From contig QQUD01000812.1 in assembly GCA_008501785.1 (NCBI GenBank), forward strand, positions 1 through 6,102: a DNA stretch of 6,102 nucleotides, written 5' to 3'. This DNA is from Chloroflexota bacterium (GTDB lineage Bacteria; Chloroflexota; Anaerolineae; Promineifilales; Promineifilaceae). The notes below the pieces were generated by a model. It was given only the letters and a program-made list of their open reading frames with translations, searched no databases and was not told the origin of the DNA. Every line of letters begins with the position of its first letter. The stretch's first letter is position 1. This document shows, piece by piece, positions 5,269-6,102 of the stretch. The translations under genes and the position numbers were made by a program.

Positions 5269-5327
5269 AAGAGTGGACCACTTTTCCTTGGAAATAAAGT
5301 ATGAAGTTAATGTAAAAATTGGTCCAC
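5269..5327. repeat. Dyad with TGGACCA core between phosphodiesterase and ScyD-like genes
   Basis: GTGGACCA (5273-5280) is repeated as its reverse complement TGGTCCAC (5320-5327), and after one mismatch TTTT/AAAA extends the stem. The left arm is also a local palindrome (AGTGG-A-CCACT, 5272-5282, extended by A/T pairs to 5269-5285), the same design as the dyad after ugpB. It begins five bases after the phosphodiesterase stop. A weak promoter-like pair (TTGGAA 5288, TGTAAA 5311, 17 apart) lies between the arms. No strong T-run follows, so a role in termination is uncertain. Confidence 0.55.
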
Positions 5328-5349
5328 CCTTCAGCAACTTGAAAGAAGT

Positions 5350-5355
5350 GGGGAG
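5350..5355 (+). promoter_or_regulatory. Ribosome-binding site of the ScyD-like gene
   Basis: GGGGAG lies 11 bases before ATG 5367 and 23 bases before the next in-frame ATG at 5379. This favours 5367 as the start, although the spacing is slightly long. Confidence 0.55.
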
Positions 5356-5366
5356 AAAACAAGATT

Positions 5367-6102
5367 ATGTTAACAGCCATGCGTTCATTTCATACCCGAA
5401 CCCGGCTGCTCTGGTTGGGGGGAATCGCCTTTTTATTGTTCAGTTTCATAACGGCTTGCAAAGTTGAGCCACCTAAACTTGTGCCACAAGTCTCCATCGT
5501 CGCGCAAGGATTTCTCAATCCAGTGGGCATCGCAGCACTGCCAGACGGCACGCTGCTCATAGCCGAAGAAGGCACAGGCAACGATGATTTAAGTGCAGGT
5601 GTCAGTTTAATCACGCCAGATGGTGAAATCGGCCGCCTCATTTCTGGACTTCCCAGTTCGCGGGACTCCGGAGATTTATCAGGCGCACCGCTGCTTGCTA
5701 TCTCGCCCACTGGTGACATGCTGTATGTCGGAAACTTCGGGGAAGGCAATTTGTGGACACTCTCCTTGCCACAAGACGAGCCGTTGACCTTGCCACCGGA
5801 ACCAGTCACGCCTGCACAACTAGGCATGGCCATGGAACCGCTCAATAATGTGAAACTCACCAACCCATTCGACATCACCTTTGATATGAATGGTGTGCCA
5901 GTTGTCACCGACGCAACCGGTAATGGCGTCGCCAAAGAAAACCCAGATGGTACCACCACATTTTTTCATCGCTTTGACGAGCTGGTAAATCCTGACAATG
6001 AAAACTTGTTGATCGACTCTGTTCCCACTGGCATCACTCGTGTGCAGGCTGAATATTATGTCACCTTGTTTGGCGGATGCCCCTACCCAGCCGGAGGCGG
6101 TG
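5367..6102 (+). CDS. ScyD/ScyE-like beta-propeller lipoprotein (3' end off window)
   Basis: The frame opens at ATG 5367 and stays open to the right edge, giving 245 codons of an incomplete protein. A signal peptide with an Arg-rich N-region and hydrophobic core ends at ITAC, predicting lipidated Cys31. The rest shows repeating blade-like units: VAQGFLNPVGIAALPDGTLLIAEEGTG, an SLITPDGEIGRLISGLP unit, SPTGDMLYVGNFGEGNLWTL, and NPFDITFDMNGVPVVTDATGN followed by NPDGTTTFFHRF. The late VPTGITR...YYVTLFGGCPYPAGG resembles the conserved VPTSV...LTGFPFP segment of the ScyD/ScyE family, SMP-30/NHL-type propellers named from the cyanobacterial scytonemin cluster. Outside that cluster their function is unknown, and I see no scytonemin genes here. 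Protein binding or a surface hydrolase-like role is possible. No strong terminator separates it from the phosphodiesterase gene, so they may be partly co-transcribed. Confidence 0.78.
   Translation, partial: MLTAMRSFHTRTRLLWLGGIAFLLFSFITACKVEPPKLVPQVSIVAQGFLNPVGIAALPDGTLLIAEEGTGNDDLSAGVSLITPDGEIGRLISGLPSSRDSGDLSGAPLLAISPTGDMLYVGNFGEGNLWTLSLPQDEPLTLPPEPVTPAQLGMAMEPLNNVKLTNPFDITFDMNGVPVVTDATGNGVAKENPDGTTTFFHRFDELVNPDNENLLIDSVPTGITRVQAEYYVTLFGGCPYPAGGG

Noticed and set aside
5273..5467. 64-codon plus-strand frame across the intergenic dyad
   Set aside because: It overlaps the signal-peptide region of the ScyD-like gene in another frame and covers the inverted repeat; the ScyD-like frame is clearly the coding one.
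5390..5959. 189-codon antisense reading frame opposite the ScyD-like gene
   Set aside because: The sense strand encodes a lipoprotein with signal peptide and propeller units; the antisense product is Ser/Pro/Gly-rich low complexity without a ribosome-binding site.
1..6102. Mobile element, CRISPR array, toxin-antitoxin or other defence system
   Set aside because: No transposase, recombinase, terminal repeats with target duplication, spaced direct-repeat array, tRNA or small toxin-like gene pair is visible on either strand.

Overview
The window looks like a stretch of chromosome from a bacterium, most likely a member of the Chloroflexota (Anaerolineae-like). The main clues are the style of the substrate-binding lipoprotein (a Cys-Gly-Gly-Gly start followed by a Glu-Glu-Pro-Ala-Ala repeat linker), three lipoproteins in a row, and a moderate GC content that rises from the transporter genes to the right-hand genes. 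This assignment is an inference from style, not from a marker gene.

Layout. Positions 1-398 (minus strand) hold the N-terminal part of an ADP-ribose-pyrophosphatase-like NUDIX hydrolase that runs off the left edge. Positions 399-662 are an AT-rich divergent control region. It contains a strong extended -10 promoter facing right, a small inverted repeat and a set of roughly 11-bp-phased TTAACA-like hexamers upstream of that promoter. Positions 663-2500 encode two overlapping CUT1-type ABC permeases (UgpA- and UgpE-like). Positions 2501-2690 carry two successive terminator-like hairpins, and 2691-4112 encode a UgpB-like binding lipoprotein. Positions 4113-4244 contain a 15-bp perfect dyad and then a convincing intrinsic terminator. 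Positions 4245-5264 (GTG start) encode a glycerophosphodiester phosphodiesterase lipoprotein. Positions 5265-5366 contain another dyad built on the same TGGACCA core. From 5367 to the right edge runs the start of a ScyD/ScyE-like beta-propeller lipoprotein.

How it fits together. The permeases, binding protein and phosphodiesterase form a recognisable ugp-type module for scavenging deacylated phospholipid head groups. The lipid-anchored phosphodiesterase would cut glycerophosphodiesters outside the membrane, the UgpB-like protein would capture sn-glycerol-3-phosphate (or intact diesters), and the permease pair would import it. The ATPase subunit is not in the window and must be supplied from elsewhere. 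The binding protein keeps almost all ligand-contacting positions known from E. coli UgpB. The phosphodiesterase is predicted to be exported, unlike cytoplasmic E. coli UgpQ. The NUDIX hydrolase and the ScyD-like protein are probably neighbours rather than parts of the pathway.

I see no mobile element, CRISPR array, tRNA or rRNA, and nothing that demands a wholly new system. The most interesting material is regulatory and structural: the hairpins between and after genes, the repeated TGGACCA palindromes, and a possible phosphate-starvation control region.
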